DNA of 64,000 bases from Fictibacillus sp. FJAT-27399 (GCF_001510655.1 NZ_LMVC01000003.1:380389-444388); one strand, 5' to 3'; positions 40,534 to 49,002 are shown, counted from the stretch's first letter. A program made the numbers and translations. Notes: generated by a model not told the origin, from the letters alone.

Positions 40534-40641
40534 AATCTGTCGAAACCTGTTCTATATTTCCTGTTTTTAAAGGTAAAAAAGGACTTTACCCATCAAAGAA
40601 GAAGTTAGGCATAAGAATTTTTAATAAAGGAGTTGAGGGTT

Positions 40642-41817
40642 TTGAAAAAGCGTATTGGAATTGTGGGAAGCGGAACGACCGGATTGCAGCTGGCTTATGC
40701 TTTAAAGGATGATTTTGAAGTGGCCATTGTTTCTCATCGTACACCAGAACAGCTGCGCAGCGGGCGGATCATGTCCACGCAGGTTCATTTCAGTCCAACA
40801 CGAGCCCGCGAGGAACGATTTCATATGCCGAAGTGGGAAAGCGATTCAATGATTGAAAGCATTCATATCACGGTCGGTGACCAAAAGCTGTTTGCGGGTA
40901 TGCTTGAAAAACCGGCATTATCCGTCGATCAGCGTCTGGCATACTCTCGTTATGCAGAAGAATTAGAGAGAGCTGGTGTGTCCTTTCAGCAGAAAAAGGT
41001 CATAAAAGAGGAGATTGAAGCATTCAGTGACGAGTTTGATCTGGTTATTGATTGTACAGGGAAAAACGGTCCGCTTGTTCCGTTTCCAGTCGAAAAAGAA
41101 CTTACTCCATTTCAAACCCCGCAGCGAAAATGTATCGTCGGGTATTTTAAAGGAGTGAAACCAACTTCTCCTCTAGGTGTAAGTGTGACGGTGATTCCGG
41201 AACTTGGGGAAATGTTCGAAATTCCTTCTGAAACGGAGTACGGTCCTGTTACGATCCTGTTCATCACGGCCGTTCCTGAAGGGCCGCTGGATATGTTTAA
41301 AGGCATCAAGACACCTGAAGCATTCACGATAAAAATGAGAGAAGCCGTCGAAATGTTTTTTCCTGAAATCCATGAGCGAATTGTAGATATCGAGTTCGCT
41401 CTATGTGATGGGAACGGCTTCTTACAAATCGCGATTACTCCAGAGGTACGCATTCCTTATCTCAACGTGAACGATAAGCTGTTCCTTGGCTGTGGAGACA
41501 GTGTAATTCTCAACGATCCGATTACCGGACAGGGAAGCAATCTCTCATCCTATTGCGCGGAACAGCTGTCTGACTTGCTGATTGAACATAAGCATTCTGA
41601 TCGATGGGATGAAGAACTCGGCCGTTTATACTGGGAGCGTATAAAGTCCTTCGTCAAAGAGGTGACAGAGTGGACGAACGCCATGACACAACCACTTCCA
41701 GGGCATGTCATTCAGATGCTGCTGAGTGCTGCAGAAGATCAGCAAAAAGCGGATCAGATCGCCCGCTGGTTCGAAAACCCATCCACCGCTCACCAGGCAT
41801 TTCTCGCGAAGGTTTAA
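40642..41817 (+). CDS. Styrene monooxygenase StyA-like FAD-dependent monooxygenase
   Basis: 391 residues of the two-component styrene monooxygenase type. N-terminal Rossmann FAD motif RIGIVGSGTTGLQLAYAL; second FAD region LFLGCGDSVILNDPITGQGSNL; and the StyA-type segments STQVHFSPTRAREERF and DLVIDCTGKNG. Such oxygenases need a separate flavin reductase, and none is encoded nearby. The substrate is open; many homologues act on indole or unknown compounds. TTG at 40642 is 9 bases after AAAGGAG; TTG at 40633 is too close to it. Confidence 0.82.
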   Translation: MKKRIGIVGSGTTGLQLAYALKDDFEVAIVSHRTPEQLRSGRIMSTQVHFSPTRAREERFHMPKWESDSMIESIHITVGDQKLFAGMLEKPALSVDQRLAYSRYAEELERAGVSFQQKKVIKEEIEAFSDEFDLVIDCTGKNGPLVPFPVEKELTPFQTPQRKCIVGYFKGVKPTSPLGVSVTVIPELGEMFEIPSETEYGPVTILFITAVPEGPLDMFKGIKTPEAFTIKMREAVEMFFPEIHERIVDIEFALCDGNGFLQIAITPEVRIPYLNVNDKLFLGCGDSVILNDPITGQGSNLSSYCAEQLSDLLIEHKHSDRWDEELGRLYWERIKSFVKEVTEWTNAMTQPLPGHVIQMLLSAAEDQQKADQIARWFENPSTAHQAFLAKV

Positions 41818-41824
41818 GAGAGAG

Positions 41825-41874
41825 GGTGCCAGGCACCGTTTTTACACACTTGTGTAATCTCGGTGCCTGGCACC
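41825..41874. repeat. 50-bp triple-palindrome repeat, copy 2
   Basis: Arms GGTGCCAGGCACC and GGTGCCTGGCACC with core TTACACACTTGTGTAA. It starts 7 bp after the StyA-like stop and is followed by a long T run (TTTTC then T10), so it probably serves as that gene's terminator. Confidence 0.9.
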
Positions 41875-41925
41875 CTTTTCTTTTTTTTTTCTCATGTCTA
41901 GTCCAATCATCCCGTCTTTTAGCAA

Positions 41926-41974
41926 ATTTTAGTAACTTAGTCTAGTACCTCCATCCCTTTTTCTTTTTTACAAT
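41926..41974 (+). promoter_or_regulatory. Promoter block 2 of the type VII toxin locus
   Basis: TTTTAGTAA, then CTAGTACCTC (41942-41951), 17 bp, TACAAT (41969-41974), the same as block 1 at 29385-29433. No normal -35 is present; the conserved CTAGTACCTC occupies that place. Confidence 0.65.
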
Positions 41975-42006
41975 AGAGAGACAGAGATTGAGCAGGCGGT
42001 GATGTC

Positions 42007-42333
42007 GTGATTTTTGATAAGCAGAAATACAGGATGCAGGCTGAGATGCTGGATTGGTATTCGCATAAAGTGAATGAATCGATGCAAAAGCTCGACCAGC
42101 TTAGATGGGATCGAAACCGTGTGCTGACAAAAGCTTATACATGGGAAAGCAAAAGCAAAGCCACCTACCTGCAAATCATGTCAGAAGCAGCAGTCACTCA
42201 CTTTGCTTCGGCAAGTACAGGAGAACAATTGAAAGAAGCGTTAAAAAGAGAAGCAGCCCGGCTGAGAGAAATGGCGAATGAAATGGAAAGGCAGGAGAAG
42301 CTGGATGAGCCAAATCAACGTCAAGCCCGATGA
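42007..42333 (+). CDS. WXG100-like helical protein encoded before the toxin
   Basis: 108 residues, all helical, with a central WESKSKATY region where WXG proteins have their turn. GTG start after GCAGGCGGTGAT. It is the paralogue of the protein at 29466-29792. The gene overlaps the toxin start by 29 bases, so both are co-translated. In B. subtilis small partner genes of this size (such as ywqH/ywqI) precede LXG toxins; this protein may form the export complex with the toxin's N-terminal helices. Inferred from layout. Confidence 0.72.
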   Translation: MIFDKQKYRMQAEMLDWYSHKVNESMQKLDQLRWDRNRVLTKAYTWESKSKATYLQIMSEAAVTHFASASTGEQLKEALKREAARLREMANEMERQEKLDEPNQRQAR

Positions 42334-43450
42334 ACTCGAAGCCCTGGCCAATGATATAGAAAAATTGGAAGATCAATGCGATGACATTAAAGATGCGTTA
42401 AAATGGAACTATAATCTCCTCCATGCAACCTACTGGGATATCGACAGTACCCATGCAGGAGGACTCTACCATAGCCTTATTCAAAAACTCGATCATTATA
42501 GAACCCTGCTGAACAATGCACAGGAAGTCGTCAAAAGAACGGAAGCCCAGTTTCGTGAAGCCGATCAGGGTTGGTTTGGCAAGGCGAAGGAATGGGGCAT
42601 GGAGCTCGTCGGCGTAAATGACGTTGTCCGTATTTTTGCCGAGTATGACCCGGTAACCGGTGAAAAACTTGATGGATGGGACAGGCTTCAAGCTGTTGGC
42701 TGGACGGCGCTGACCATCTTTCCACCTGCAAAACTAGCCGGATTGGGAGGCAAAGCGATCATTAAAGGTGCGAAGGTTTTAAAGATGGGCGACAAAGCCG
42801 TCGAAACTTTCCGCGGTATGATGAAGGTGCTAGATCCTAAGATTATAAAAAATGCTTTTAACAGAGCATTAGCTGGCATAAAAGAGTTCCCTTTGTATCC
42901 TAGAACGATTTCTCAATTAACTACTGGGCATAATGTTATTGATTTTTATAAGGTTAAAGATTTAGGACAATTATTTTCTGTCGCAAATGGCAGCGCAGGA
43001 ACAACTTTAAAAAAATCCGGAAAAGTTTTAAGAACCTCTTCAGGGGGTCTTAAATACAGAACCACACATGGCGAAAATGGAGAATTATTGTCCGCATTTG
43101 CAAAAATTGAAAAACATCATATAAACACAGGTACCGCTACCAATACTTCATCTCGTGAATTGGCTAGAGTACTTGGCAAATCAACGGATGATGCAGGGCA
43201 TGCGATAGGGAAAAAATTAGGAGGACCTGGAGGGTCTAATTCTGGTAATATCTTTCCTCAAACTCCAAGCGTAAATCGTGGTGACTTTAGACAATTTGAA
43301 AAAGAAATTTCGCAAGAGGTATCCTCAGGTAAAGAGGTTTTTGTTAGGGTAGTGCCTAAATATCATAGTGGATCTACAAGACCTTATGAAATACTTTATC
43401 AGGTACGTATTGATGGTCAGACGATTAAAAGGATTTTTCCTAATCCCTAG
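42305..43450 (+). CDS. Polymorphic toxin, probable type VII substrate with a C-terminal nuclease
   Basis: 381 residues. ATG at 42305 has GGAG 7 bases upstream. A helical WXG/LXG-like N-terminal region (about 1-90, with YWDIDSTHAGGLYHSL) is followed by a pre-toxin TG-type segment (VGVNDVVRIFAEYDPVTGEKL, about 100-145) and a hydrophobic/Gly linker. The C-terminal domain (about 225-381) matches the DNA/RNA non-specific endonuclease (Endonuclease_NS_2) type: DDAGHAIGKKLGGPGG with the metal-site DxGH, then NSGNIFPQTPSVNRGDF. The second half is visibly more AT-rich than the first, as when the toxin tip has been exchanged. No secretion genes are in the window. Confidence 0.83.
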   Translation: MSQINVKPDELEALANDIEKLEDQCDDIKDALKWNYNLLHATYWDIDSTHAGGLYHSLIQKLDHYRTLLNNAQEVVKRTEAQFREADQGWFGKAKEWGMELVGVNDVVRIFAEYDPVTGEKLDGWDRLQAVGWTALTIFPPAKLAGLGGKAIIKGAKVLKMGDKAVETFRGMMKVLDPKIIKNAFNRALAGIKEFPLYPRTISQLTTGHNVIDFYKVKDLGQLFSVANGSAGTTLKKSGKVLRTSSGGLKYRTTHGENGELLSAFAKIEKHHINTGTATNTSSRELARVLGKSTDDAGHAIGKKLGGPGGSNSGNIFPQTPSVNRGDFRQFEKEISQEVSSGKEVFVRVVPKYHSGSTRPYEILYQVRIDGQTIKRIFPNP

Positions 43451-43477
43451 TAGTTCTAGATTAAAGGAGTGTTAATT

Positions 43478-44176
43478 TTGAGTGACTGCTATCGAATAAA
43501 GATAAGTGATAGTGAAGAGACGCAAAGTCAGAGCGACCTTTCTTTTTTAGGTGGAAAACCTAGAGTACCTAATTCTATTGATATACCTAAATGTGAATTA
43601 TGTGGAGAAGAACAATCTTTTTTCTTTCAAATTGCTTTTCCAGAGAATCATAAATGGAATGAATTCAGTATGGCAGTTTTTGCATGCACTTCTTGTGCTC
43701 GTGAAGGATATTTTATTCCAGAGATGCTTGAGGACGAGCTATCTGGAATTAATATACCGAGTGATTTTTTAAGAGAATATCAGAAAAATTTCAGAATAGA
43801 AGTTTTTAAAACAACTGATGGAGCTATTCAGACTAACTATAAAGAAAAAGTAAAATTCAAAAGGATTATTTTGATTGAAGAGATTGATAAAGAAATATTT
43901 AATAATAAAATTGGAGGTTCCCCAAATTGGGTAGCTGATGATGAAACTCCGGGCAGCTTTAATAAAACAGAACCTATGGTTTTCCTGATGCAGTTGCTTG
44001 AAGATTTTAAATTTGAAAAATTACCTGATGCACCTTCACAAGTGAAACTAAGCTTAACTAAAAAGCAAGAACCTTCAAACAGGGATTATTATGAACTCTT
44101 TTTAGGTAATAATATTTACTTTTTTGGGACAGCAAGCCTTGAGAATCCGCTAGTTTACGTTCTTACTCAAATATAA
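43478..44176 (+). CDS. Probable immunity protein, DUF1963-like
   Basis: 232 residues, soluble. The segments SFLGGKPRVPNSIDIPKCELCG, FFFQIAFPENHKW and CTSCARE with two CxxC pairs, and KIGGSPNWVADD near residue 145, follow the DUF1963 (YwqG-type) plan. TTG at 43478 is 8 bases after AAAGGAG. It lies 27 bp after the nuclease toxin, is equally AT-rich and ends in a terminator, the usual place of the immunity gene. The immunity role is inferred from position. Confidence 0.65.
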   Translation: MSDCYRIKISDSEETQSQSDLSFLGGKPRVPNSIDIPKCELCGEEQSFFFQIAFPENHKWNEFSMAVFACTSCAREGYFIPEMLEDELSGINIPSDFLREYQKNFRIEVFKTTDGAIQTNYKEKVKFKRIILIEEIDKEIFNNKIGGSPNWVADDETPGSFNKTEPMVFLMQLLEDFKFEKLPDAPSQVKLSLTKKQEPSNRDYYELFLGNNIYFFGTASLENPLVYVLTQI

Positions 44177-44192
44177 TAATTAAGAGTGAAGA

Positions 44193-44226
44193 AGCCCTGG
44201 ATTTATTATTCCAGGGCTCCTTTTTA
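44193..44226 (+). terminator. Terminator of the toxin-immunity operon
   Basis: AGCCCTGGA pairs with TCCAGGGCT (44210-44218), followed by CC and T5. It lies between convergent operons and may serve dhaKLM weakly. Confidence 0.82.
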
Positions 44227-44232
44227 CCTTTA

Positions 44233-44598
44233 TTAAGAAAACTCCCCCTCCAACGCCTTCACAATCTCCTCCACCGATTGGCCCTGACCACTCTGGACAG
44301 CGGCCAAAAACGCGCCTTCCACAAGGGGAACGTCCACAAATTGAATGGTTCGGTCACCGGTGTAGAGCTCCAGTGCCATCTCGGCGTTCATGGTCGCTGA
44401 GCCGATGTCGGTTAAGATGATGGCGTCGTCGGTTACTGAAGAAAAAGCTTCTTCAATCCGGGAGACATCTGTTCCGATCTTTCCGCCTTCTAAGCCTGCA
44501 GCATTGTGAATCTCCACATCCGACGCCATTTCGGCGAGCAGTTCTTTAAGACCGTCAACCAATTTTTCACTATGAGATACGAGAATCAGATTAACCAT
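44233..44598 (-). CDS. dhaM: PTS-dependent dihydroxyacetone kinase, phosphotransferase subunit DhaM
   Basis: 121 residues, EIIA-mannose fold. The phospho-histidine is in LILVSHSEKL near the N-terminus, and GTDVSRIEEAF and TDIGSATMNAEMALE follow the DhaM pattern. It relays phosphate from HPr to DhaL-bound ADP. ATG at 44598 has GGAGGTG upstream and lies inside the end of dhaL, so translation is coupled. The frame is open further upstream without a site. Confidence 0.93.
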   Translation of the reverse strand: MVNLILVSHSEKLVDGLKELLAEMASDVEIHNAAGLEGGKIGTDVSRIEEAFSSVTDDAIILTDIGSATMNAEMALELYTGDRTIQFVDVPLVEGAFLAAVQSGQGQSVEEIVKALEGEFS

Positions 44599-45193
44599 TA
44601 AGCACCTCCGCGAACTGGCGAAGCAGAATGGAACTGGACAACGCACCTGGATCCTGAACACCCTTGGAGGCGTCGCCGAAGTAGGAAGCCCGTCCTTTTG
44701 TTGCCTTCAATTCCTTCGTATCACCCAGAGCTTTTTCTATCACCTTCTCAAGGGGTTCATCGCTCTTAAGAGCTTCGGTAAACGGCTCCCAAACATCCAG
44801 CATGGTCTTTTGGCCGGCCTCGGATTTTCCGCGGGCGGAAATGCCATCAACGGCTTCTTTAAATCCGTTGTACAACTCATCGCCTTCCACCGCATCTTTG
44901 CCGTTCCACTTGGCTGCGAATTTTACAAAAACGGTACCGAAGAGGGGTCCGGATGCGCCGCCGACTGTTTTGATCAAGGTCATTCCGACAAGCTTGGAAA
45001 GCTCACCGAGATCTTCAAAAGAATCCTTGTTCTCCAGTTCTTTTTTTACCGCCTGATAACCGCGTGACATGTTGATGCCGTGGTCACCGTCTCCAATTTC
45101 GCGGTCAAGGTCTGTGAGTTCATCTTTTTGCTGTTCGATCTGTTCTGCGGTTTGAAGCAGTACTTTTTGCAATCCTTCTGCAGTTAGTTTCAT
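44591..45193 (-). CDS. dhaL: Dihydroxyacetone kinase ADP-binding subunit DhaL
   Basis: 200 residues. DhaL holds ADP/ATP as a cofactor and phosphorylates dihydroxyacetone bound to DhaK. The nucleotide/Mg motif is LTDLDREIGDGDHGINMSRG near residues 25-45, followed by VGGASGPLFGT and KGRASYFGDASKGVQDPGA. ATG at 45193 is preceded by GAGGTG; a GTG at 45202 overlaps the dhaK stop and is less likely. Confidence 0.95.
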   Translation of the reverse strand: MKLTAEGLQKVLLQTAEQIEQQKDELTDLDREIGDGDHGINMSRGYQAVKKELENKDSFEDLGELSKLVGMTLIKTVGGASGPLFGTVFVKFAAKWNGKDAVEGDELYNGFKEAVDGISARGKSEAGQKTMLDVWEPFTEALKSDEPLEKVIEKALGDTKELKATKGRASYFGDASKGVQDPGALSSSILLRQFAEVLNG

Positions 45194-45194
45194 C

Positions 45195-46187
45195 TTATTC
45201 ACCTCTCACTGGAAATCCGATCGTATTTGACGGGGCATCCAAGTACCCCAGTAATTCATCATCTACAGCTAGCAGCGTGATGGAAAAACCGTGCATCTCT
45301 AGAGCTGTCATATAGTTTCCTGTATAGCTGCGGACGATTTCATATTCTTTCTGTTCCAATTGTTCACTCACATATTTATAGGTTAGATAGAGTTCGGACA
45401 CCGGGGTGCCGCCCATCCCGTTCACCATGACGGCGATCCGTTTGTCTGTCACTTCTGCGGTCAGTTTCTCCAGCAGCTGAGCGACAATCTCTTTTACCGA
45501 AGCAATGGGTTTCCGTTCGATGCCTTTCTCTCCATGGATGCCAATGCCGATCTCCATTTCATCTTCGTGCAGTTCAAATCCCGGTTTTCCGCTTTCCGGC
45601 ATATAGCAAGGGGAGAGGGCCATCCCAATGGAACGCACCTGGGCAATGGCTTTTTCTGCGATCTTTTTTACATCCTTTAACGATTTCCCTGCAGCCGCTG
45701 CGGCTCCAGCAATTTTATGAACGAACACAGTACCTGCAACACCGCGCCGGTCATCATGGTTCTTTATGGCGATGTCGTCGTTGACGATTAACGTTTCGAC
45801 CTGGATGCCTTCAAGTTCTGCCAATTCCTTCGCCATGTCAAAGTTCATCACATCGCCTGAATAGTTTTTTACAATGAGAAGGACACCAGAACCTCCGTCT
45901 GCCGCCTTGATTCCTTCGAGCACCATGTCTGGCGTCGGGGAGGTGAAAATTTCTCCGCATACTGCCGCACTAAGCATGCCATCACCGACATAGCCTGCGT
46001 GGGCAGGTTCGTGCCCGCTTCCTCCTCCGGAAACGAGACCGACGTGTCCTGAAGGTGTACCGCCTTTTCTTTTAATCACATTTACGCTTTCCACTTTTTC
46101 GTATTGATCGGGGTGGGAACGTACGAGTCCGTCAACGATGTCTGATACGAATTGATTGGGATCCTGCATGAGTTTGTCCAACTTCAT
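45195..46187 (-). CDS. dhaK: Dihydroxyacetone kinase substrate-binding subunit DhaK
   Basis: 330 residues. DhaK binds dihydroxyacetone covalently through a histidine; the GIGIHGEKG motif near residue 215 carries it. Also seen: GLVSGGGSGHEPAHAGYVG, the NYSGDVMNFDMA segment and VNDDIAIK. First gene of dhaK-dhaL-dhaM, which converts dihydroxyacetone to DHAP with PEP as donor. A cre-like site lies about 85 bp upstream, which fits glycerol/DHA catabolism under carbon control. Confidence 0.95.
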   Translation of the reverse strand: MKLDKLMQDPNQFVSDIVDGLVRSHPDQYEKVESVNVIKRKGGTPSGHVGLVSGGGSGHEPAHAGYVGDGMLSAAVCGEIFTSPTPDMVLEGIKAADGGSGVLLIVKNYSGDVMNFDMAKELAELEGIQVETLIVNDDIAIKNHDDRRGVAGTVFVHKIAGAAAAAGKSLKDVKKIAEKAIAQVRSIGMALSPCYMPESGKPGFELHEDEMEIGIGIHGEKGIERKPIASVKEIVAQLLEKLTAEVTDKRIAVMVNGMGGTPVSELYLTYKYVSEQLEQKEYEIVRSYTGNYMTALEMHGFSITLLAVDDELLGYLDAPSNTIGFPVRGE

Positions 46188-46270
46188 CTCTCCTTCTCTG
46201 CTTGAAATCGAGTACTGATAAGAACCCGTTATTATAACTTTCGCTGGAATTCTGGAAAACTGTCAAGGAA

Positions 46271-46284
46271 TTAAAACGCTTTCT
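46271..46284. promoter_or_regulatory. Possible CcpA (cre) site upstream of dhaK
   Basis: TTAAAACGCTTTCT matches the cre consensus (WTGNAANCGNWNNCA) except at two positions; the centre AAAACGCTTT is nearly palindromic. Confidence 0.4.
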
Positions 46285-46334
46285 TACTATTCCCCGCGCT
46301 CTTTTGCTTTAATCATAGAATAGCAGTCTCGAAA

Positions 46335-46368
46335 TTTAAAAACCCCTGCCGCTTAACTGACAGGGGTT
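46335..46368 (-). terminator. Terminator of the first APC permease gene
   Basis: AACCCCTG (46341-46348) pairs with CAGGGGTT (46361-46368); on the minus strand a short T run follows. It lies 6 bp past the stop. Confidence 0.75.
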
Positions 46369-46373
46369 AACGA

Positions 46374-47969
46374 TCAATGGGTGCTTTCCACATCATCCAT
46401 TTTGATCTCTGGGTCGTCGAGGGCTGAATGAACGCCCCAATAATAGAATATGAGTGAAAGAACGCCGGCCACCAACGTGTCCCAAGGTGCGTGGATGAGA
46501 TGGTCTGCTCTCGTTCCCGGGCCATAGCTGCCGACATATGACATGGCAAGCAGGAATAAGTAATAGATGATGAGCCACCATCCGGATTTCAAATGAAGCC
46601 TGACTTTTTCTTTTGAATATGATGCTTCACGGTACGCAAAAATGAAATATAGAATAAGTGATAAAATAATGATCGGAATGATGAACGAGACAACCTTCCA
46701 TTTGCTCCAATAGATCACCAGTGTTGCACCGACAAAAGCAAGCGGAGTGACGATGTTGGCCGCTTTGAGCAAGAATGGACGCTTGAGTTCGGGCGCTCTA
46801 TGGCGAAGGGACATTAAGGAGACAGGCCCGACGACAAAGGTTAGCGCTTTCAGCGAGGTGCTGGCATCGACCAAGTCTGCCCATGCCTGGAACCGGTAGG
46901 GAAGCATCCAGATGATGGCCAGCGCAAGAGTAAGCCAGAGTGCCGCACGCGGCAATCCGCTTTTTTTATCAATCTTCTGAAAGATTTTAAAGAAATAGCC
47001 ATTCTTTGCCCAGGCGAAGAGAGAGCGGGCTGTTGCTGAGAAATAGATATTCCCGGTAGCGGAAGGCGAGATGACCGCATCGACGAGCACCAGGTTGGCA
47101 AGCCATACGATTCCGAGTGCAGAAGCCAAGTCTGCCCATGGAGAGTCGAAGTGGAGGCCACTCCAGCCTTTATCCAGCATATTTGACGGTACGGCTCCTA
47201 TGTAGGCAATCTGCAGCAGCATGTAGACAAGGAGGCCGATCAGTACGGCGTAGATAATGGCAAACGGAATGCTTTTCTCCGGACGCTTCGCTTCACCGGC
47301 AAATTCGATCGGCTGTCGGAAGCCGTTAAAAGCAAACACGATACCGGCTCCTGTAACGGCAGCGAATATCCCTTTAGCTCCGCCAGGCTGTGCACCGCTC
47401 ACAGCGAAGTTAGAAGCATCAAAGTGCATGAAAAGCACGATGATAATGATGGAAGGAACGACGAATTTAAAGACAGTAAGAAAAGTATTGATCTTGCCGA
47501 ATAATGCGACGCTCCAGTAATTCAGGAAAAAGAACAGAAGGATGAGACCGATCTGAACGGCAAAACCTGCGAACGTAGGCGTTCCGTCTTTATGACCGAG
47601 GGCGTCAAACCAGTATTCCAGGTACCCCCTGACCGCTTGCGATTCAATACTGATGACCGCTGAATAGGCCAGCATGGAGATGAATCCGATCAGAAAACCG
47701 ACGATGGATCCGTGAGTGAAATCCGGATAGCGGACAAAGCCGCCTGCAACGGGGATAGCCGCGCCAAGTTCTGCATAAACAAGTCCGATGAACATGATGA
47801 TGACAGCCCCGATGAGCCAGGAAATCCAGGCATAGGGTCCTGCGTATTGAGCACCGGTGGCCGCTGCATACAGCCATCCTGATCCGATAATGGAACCGAG
47901 CCCGAGAAACGTTAAGTCCAATGTGCTTAGTCTTCGTTTAAATTTACCATTGCTTTGATCTGCAGACAC
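46374..47969 (-). CDS. APC family amino acid permease (531 residues)
   Basis: About 12-14 membrane helices. The APC signature is in the first helix, FLGLGSIIGSGWLYAAATGA, followed by a conserved NGFRQPIEFAGEAKRPEKSIP segment. The substrate cannot be read from sequence. GTG start at 47969 has AAGGAGGTG 7 bases upstream. The neighbouring regulator gene is tnrA, a nitrogen regulator, so an amino acid or amine as nitrogen source is plausible; no TnrA box was found directly before this gene. Confidence 0.85.
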   Translation of the reverse strand: MSADQSNGKFKRRLSTLDLTFLGLGSIIGSGWLYAAATGAQYAGPYAWISWLIGAVIIMFIGLVYAELGAAIPVAGGFVRYPDFTHGSIVGFLIGFISMLAYSAVISIESQAVRGYLEYWFDALGHKDGTPTFAGFAVQIGLILLFFFLNYWSVALFGKINTFLTVFKFVVPSIIIIVLFMHFDASNFAVSGAQPGGAKGIFAAVTGAGIVFAFNGFRQPIEFAGEAKRPEKSIPFAIIYAVLIGLLVYMLLQIAYIGAVPSNMLDKGWSGLHFDSPWADLASALGIVWLANLVLVDAVISPSATGNIYFSATARSLFAWAKNGYFFKIFQKIDKKSGLPRAALWLTLALAIIWMLPYRFQAWADLVDASTSLKALTFVVGPVSLMSLRHRAPELKRPFLLKAANIVTPLAFVGATLVIYWSKWKVVSFIIPIIILSLILYFIFAYREASYSKEKVRLHLKSGWWLIIYYLFLLAMSYVGSYGPGTRADHLIHAPWDTLVAGVLSLIFYYWGVHSALDDPEIKMDDVESTH

Positions 47970-48051
47970 TTAAGGCACCTCCTTAATTTTGGTAAAGTGT
48001 ATATATAGTAAAATTCCCCTGAAAATCAGCGGCATAAACGCTGTTCAAAAT

Positions 48052-48092
48052 AAAAACCAGTTCTTTCAGGCTATAACCTGCAGAAACTGGCA
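48052..48092 (-). terminator. Terminator of tnrA
   Basis: CCAGTT-x-TTTCAGG pairs with CCTGCAGAAACTGG (48078-48091) around CTATAA; on the minus strand a T5 run follows. Confidence 0.78.
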
Positions 48093-48098
48093 TCTTTT

Positions 48099-48428
48099 CT
48101 ATCTTTTTATCATATTAAAATGCGCGTTCAACTGCCCCCTGATCATCGTATCCCGCAACTGTTCTTTTCTCGTTCGTTCCTCTGCTTTTTTCAGCTCCTT
48201 CCTGATTTCATGCGTCTGAACCCCGTCTTCTCTCTTGTCTGCTATGCTCATCAGCATCTCCACATCTGAAAAGGAATACTTGCGTGTGCCTTTTTCCGTC
48301 CGGGCAGGAAAGATTAAATTCCGCTCTTCATAATACCGGATCTGCCTGACCGATAACCCCGTTAAGTCTTTAACCGTGCCGATGGAAATCACTTTTTTCT
48401 CTTTATATGAGGAACTCTCATTAGACAC
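48099..48428 (-). CDS. tnrA: Nitrogen regulator TnrA (MerR family)
   Basis: 109 residues. TnrA activates or represses nitrogen genes during limitation and is held inactive by feedback-inhibited glutamine synthetase. The MerR helix-turn-helix is [20 protein letters not shown] then [20 protein letters not shown]. The C-terminal [12 protein letters not shown] matches the glutamine-synthetase-binding tail of B. subtilis TnrA (GQLNAHF), which separates it from GlnR. GTG at 48428 is the start with best spacing to AAAGGAG; an ATG only 3 bases from that site is less likely. A perfect TnrA box is upstream. Confidence 0.92.
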   Translation of the reverse strand: MSNESSSYKEKKVISIGTVKDLTGLSVRQIRYYEERNLIFPARTEKGTRKYSFSDVEMLMSIADKREDGVQTHEIRKELKKAEERTRKEQLRDTMIRGQLNAHFNMIKR

Positions 48429-48507
48429 CCACATCACTCCTTTGTCAGTGGTGGCACGAAGTTCTTTCCATTACTATAATGTTTTCTTACCTTAATGAAA
48501 AGAAGTA

Positions 48508-48524
48508 TGTTAGATTTTCTCACA
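48508..48524. promoter_or_regulatory. TnrA/GlnR operator, perfect consensus
   Basis: TGTTAGATTTTCTCACA matches TGTNANATTTTNTNACA at every defined position. It lies 80 bp before the tnrA start and 116 bp before the divergent CidA-like gene, so it could serve autoregulation, the divergent operon or both. Confidence 0.85.
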
Positions 48525-48639
48525 TGAGTTTTTGCTCTTTGAAAAAAGTGCGTAAGGTAATCTGACAGAATGGGAGATTTCTGTATTTTTCTTTTTTATA
48601 ATAGCCTTAACCGTTCCGGGTAACTGAGGGGGGATCATT

Positions 48640-49002
48640 TTGAAAACATTGCTATGGCAGTTTGGGATCATCCTTATGGCCTTAGGAGCTGGAAACGCAG
48701 CTGCATCATTTTTTCATTTGCCGCTGTCCGGAAGTATCATCGGAATGTTTTTACTGTTGCTTGGCTTGCTGGCCGGAATCGTGAAGCTGGAATGGGTGGA
48801 AGGAGCGGCAAACTATCATCTCCGGCACATGACGCTTTTGTTTATTCCGCCGGTTGTCGGACTCCTGTTGAACTGGGGAACCGTTCATGTTCAGATATGG
48901 AAGGTGCTGCTCGTGCTTTCATTGAGCAGTTTATGTATTTTACTGGGTACGGGATTTTCTGTTGAATACTACGAAAAGAGAAAGAGGAGGAGAAATCGAT
49001 GA
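48640..49002 (+). CDS. CidA/LrgA family holin-like protein
   Basis: 120 residues, four hydrophobic helices, with GNAAASFFHLPLSGSIIGM and FLLLLGLLAGIVKLEWVEGA and a very basic tail (YYEKRKRRRNR). CidA/LrgA proteins modulate murein hydrolase activity, overflow metabolite handling and pyruvate uptake in different bacilli and staphylococci. The stop overlaps the start of the CidB-type gene (ATGA). GGGGGG before the start. Confidence 0.88.
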   Translation: MKTLLWQFGIILMALGAGNAAASFFHLPLSGSIIGMFLLLLGLLAGIVKLEWVEGAANYHLRHMTLLFIPPVVGLLLNWGTVHVQIWKVLLVLSLSSLCILLGTGFSVEYYEKRKRRRNR

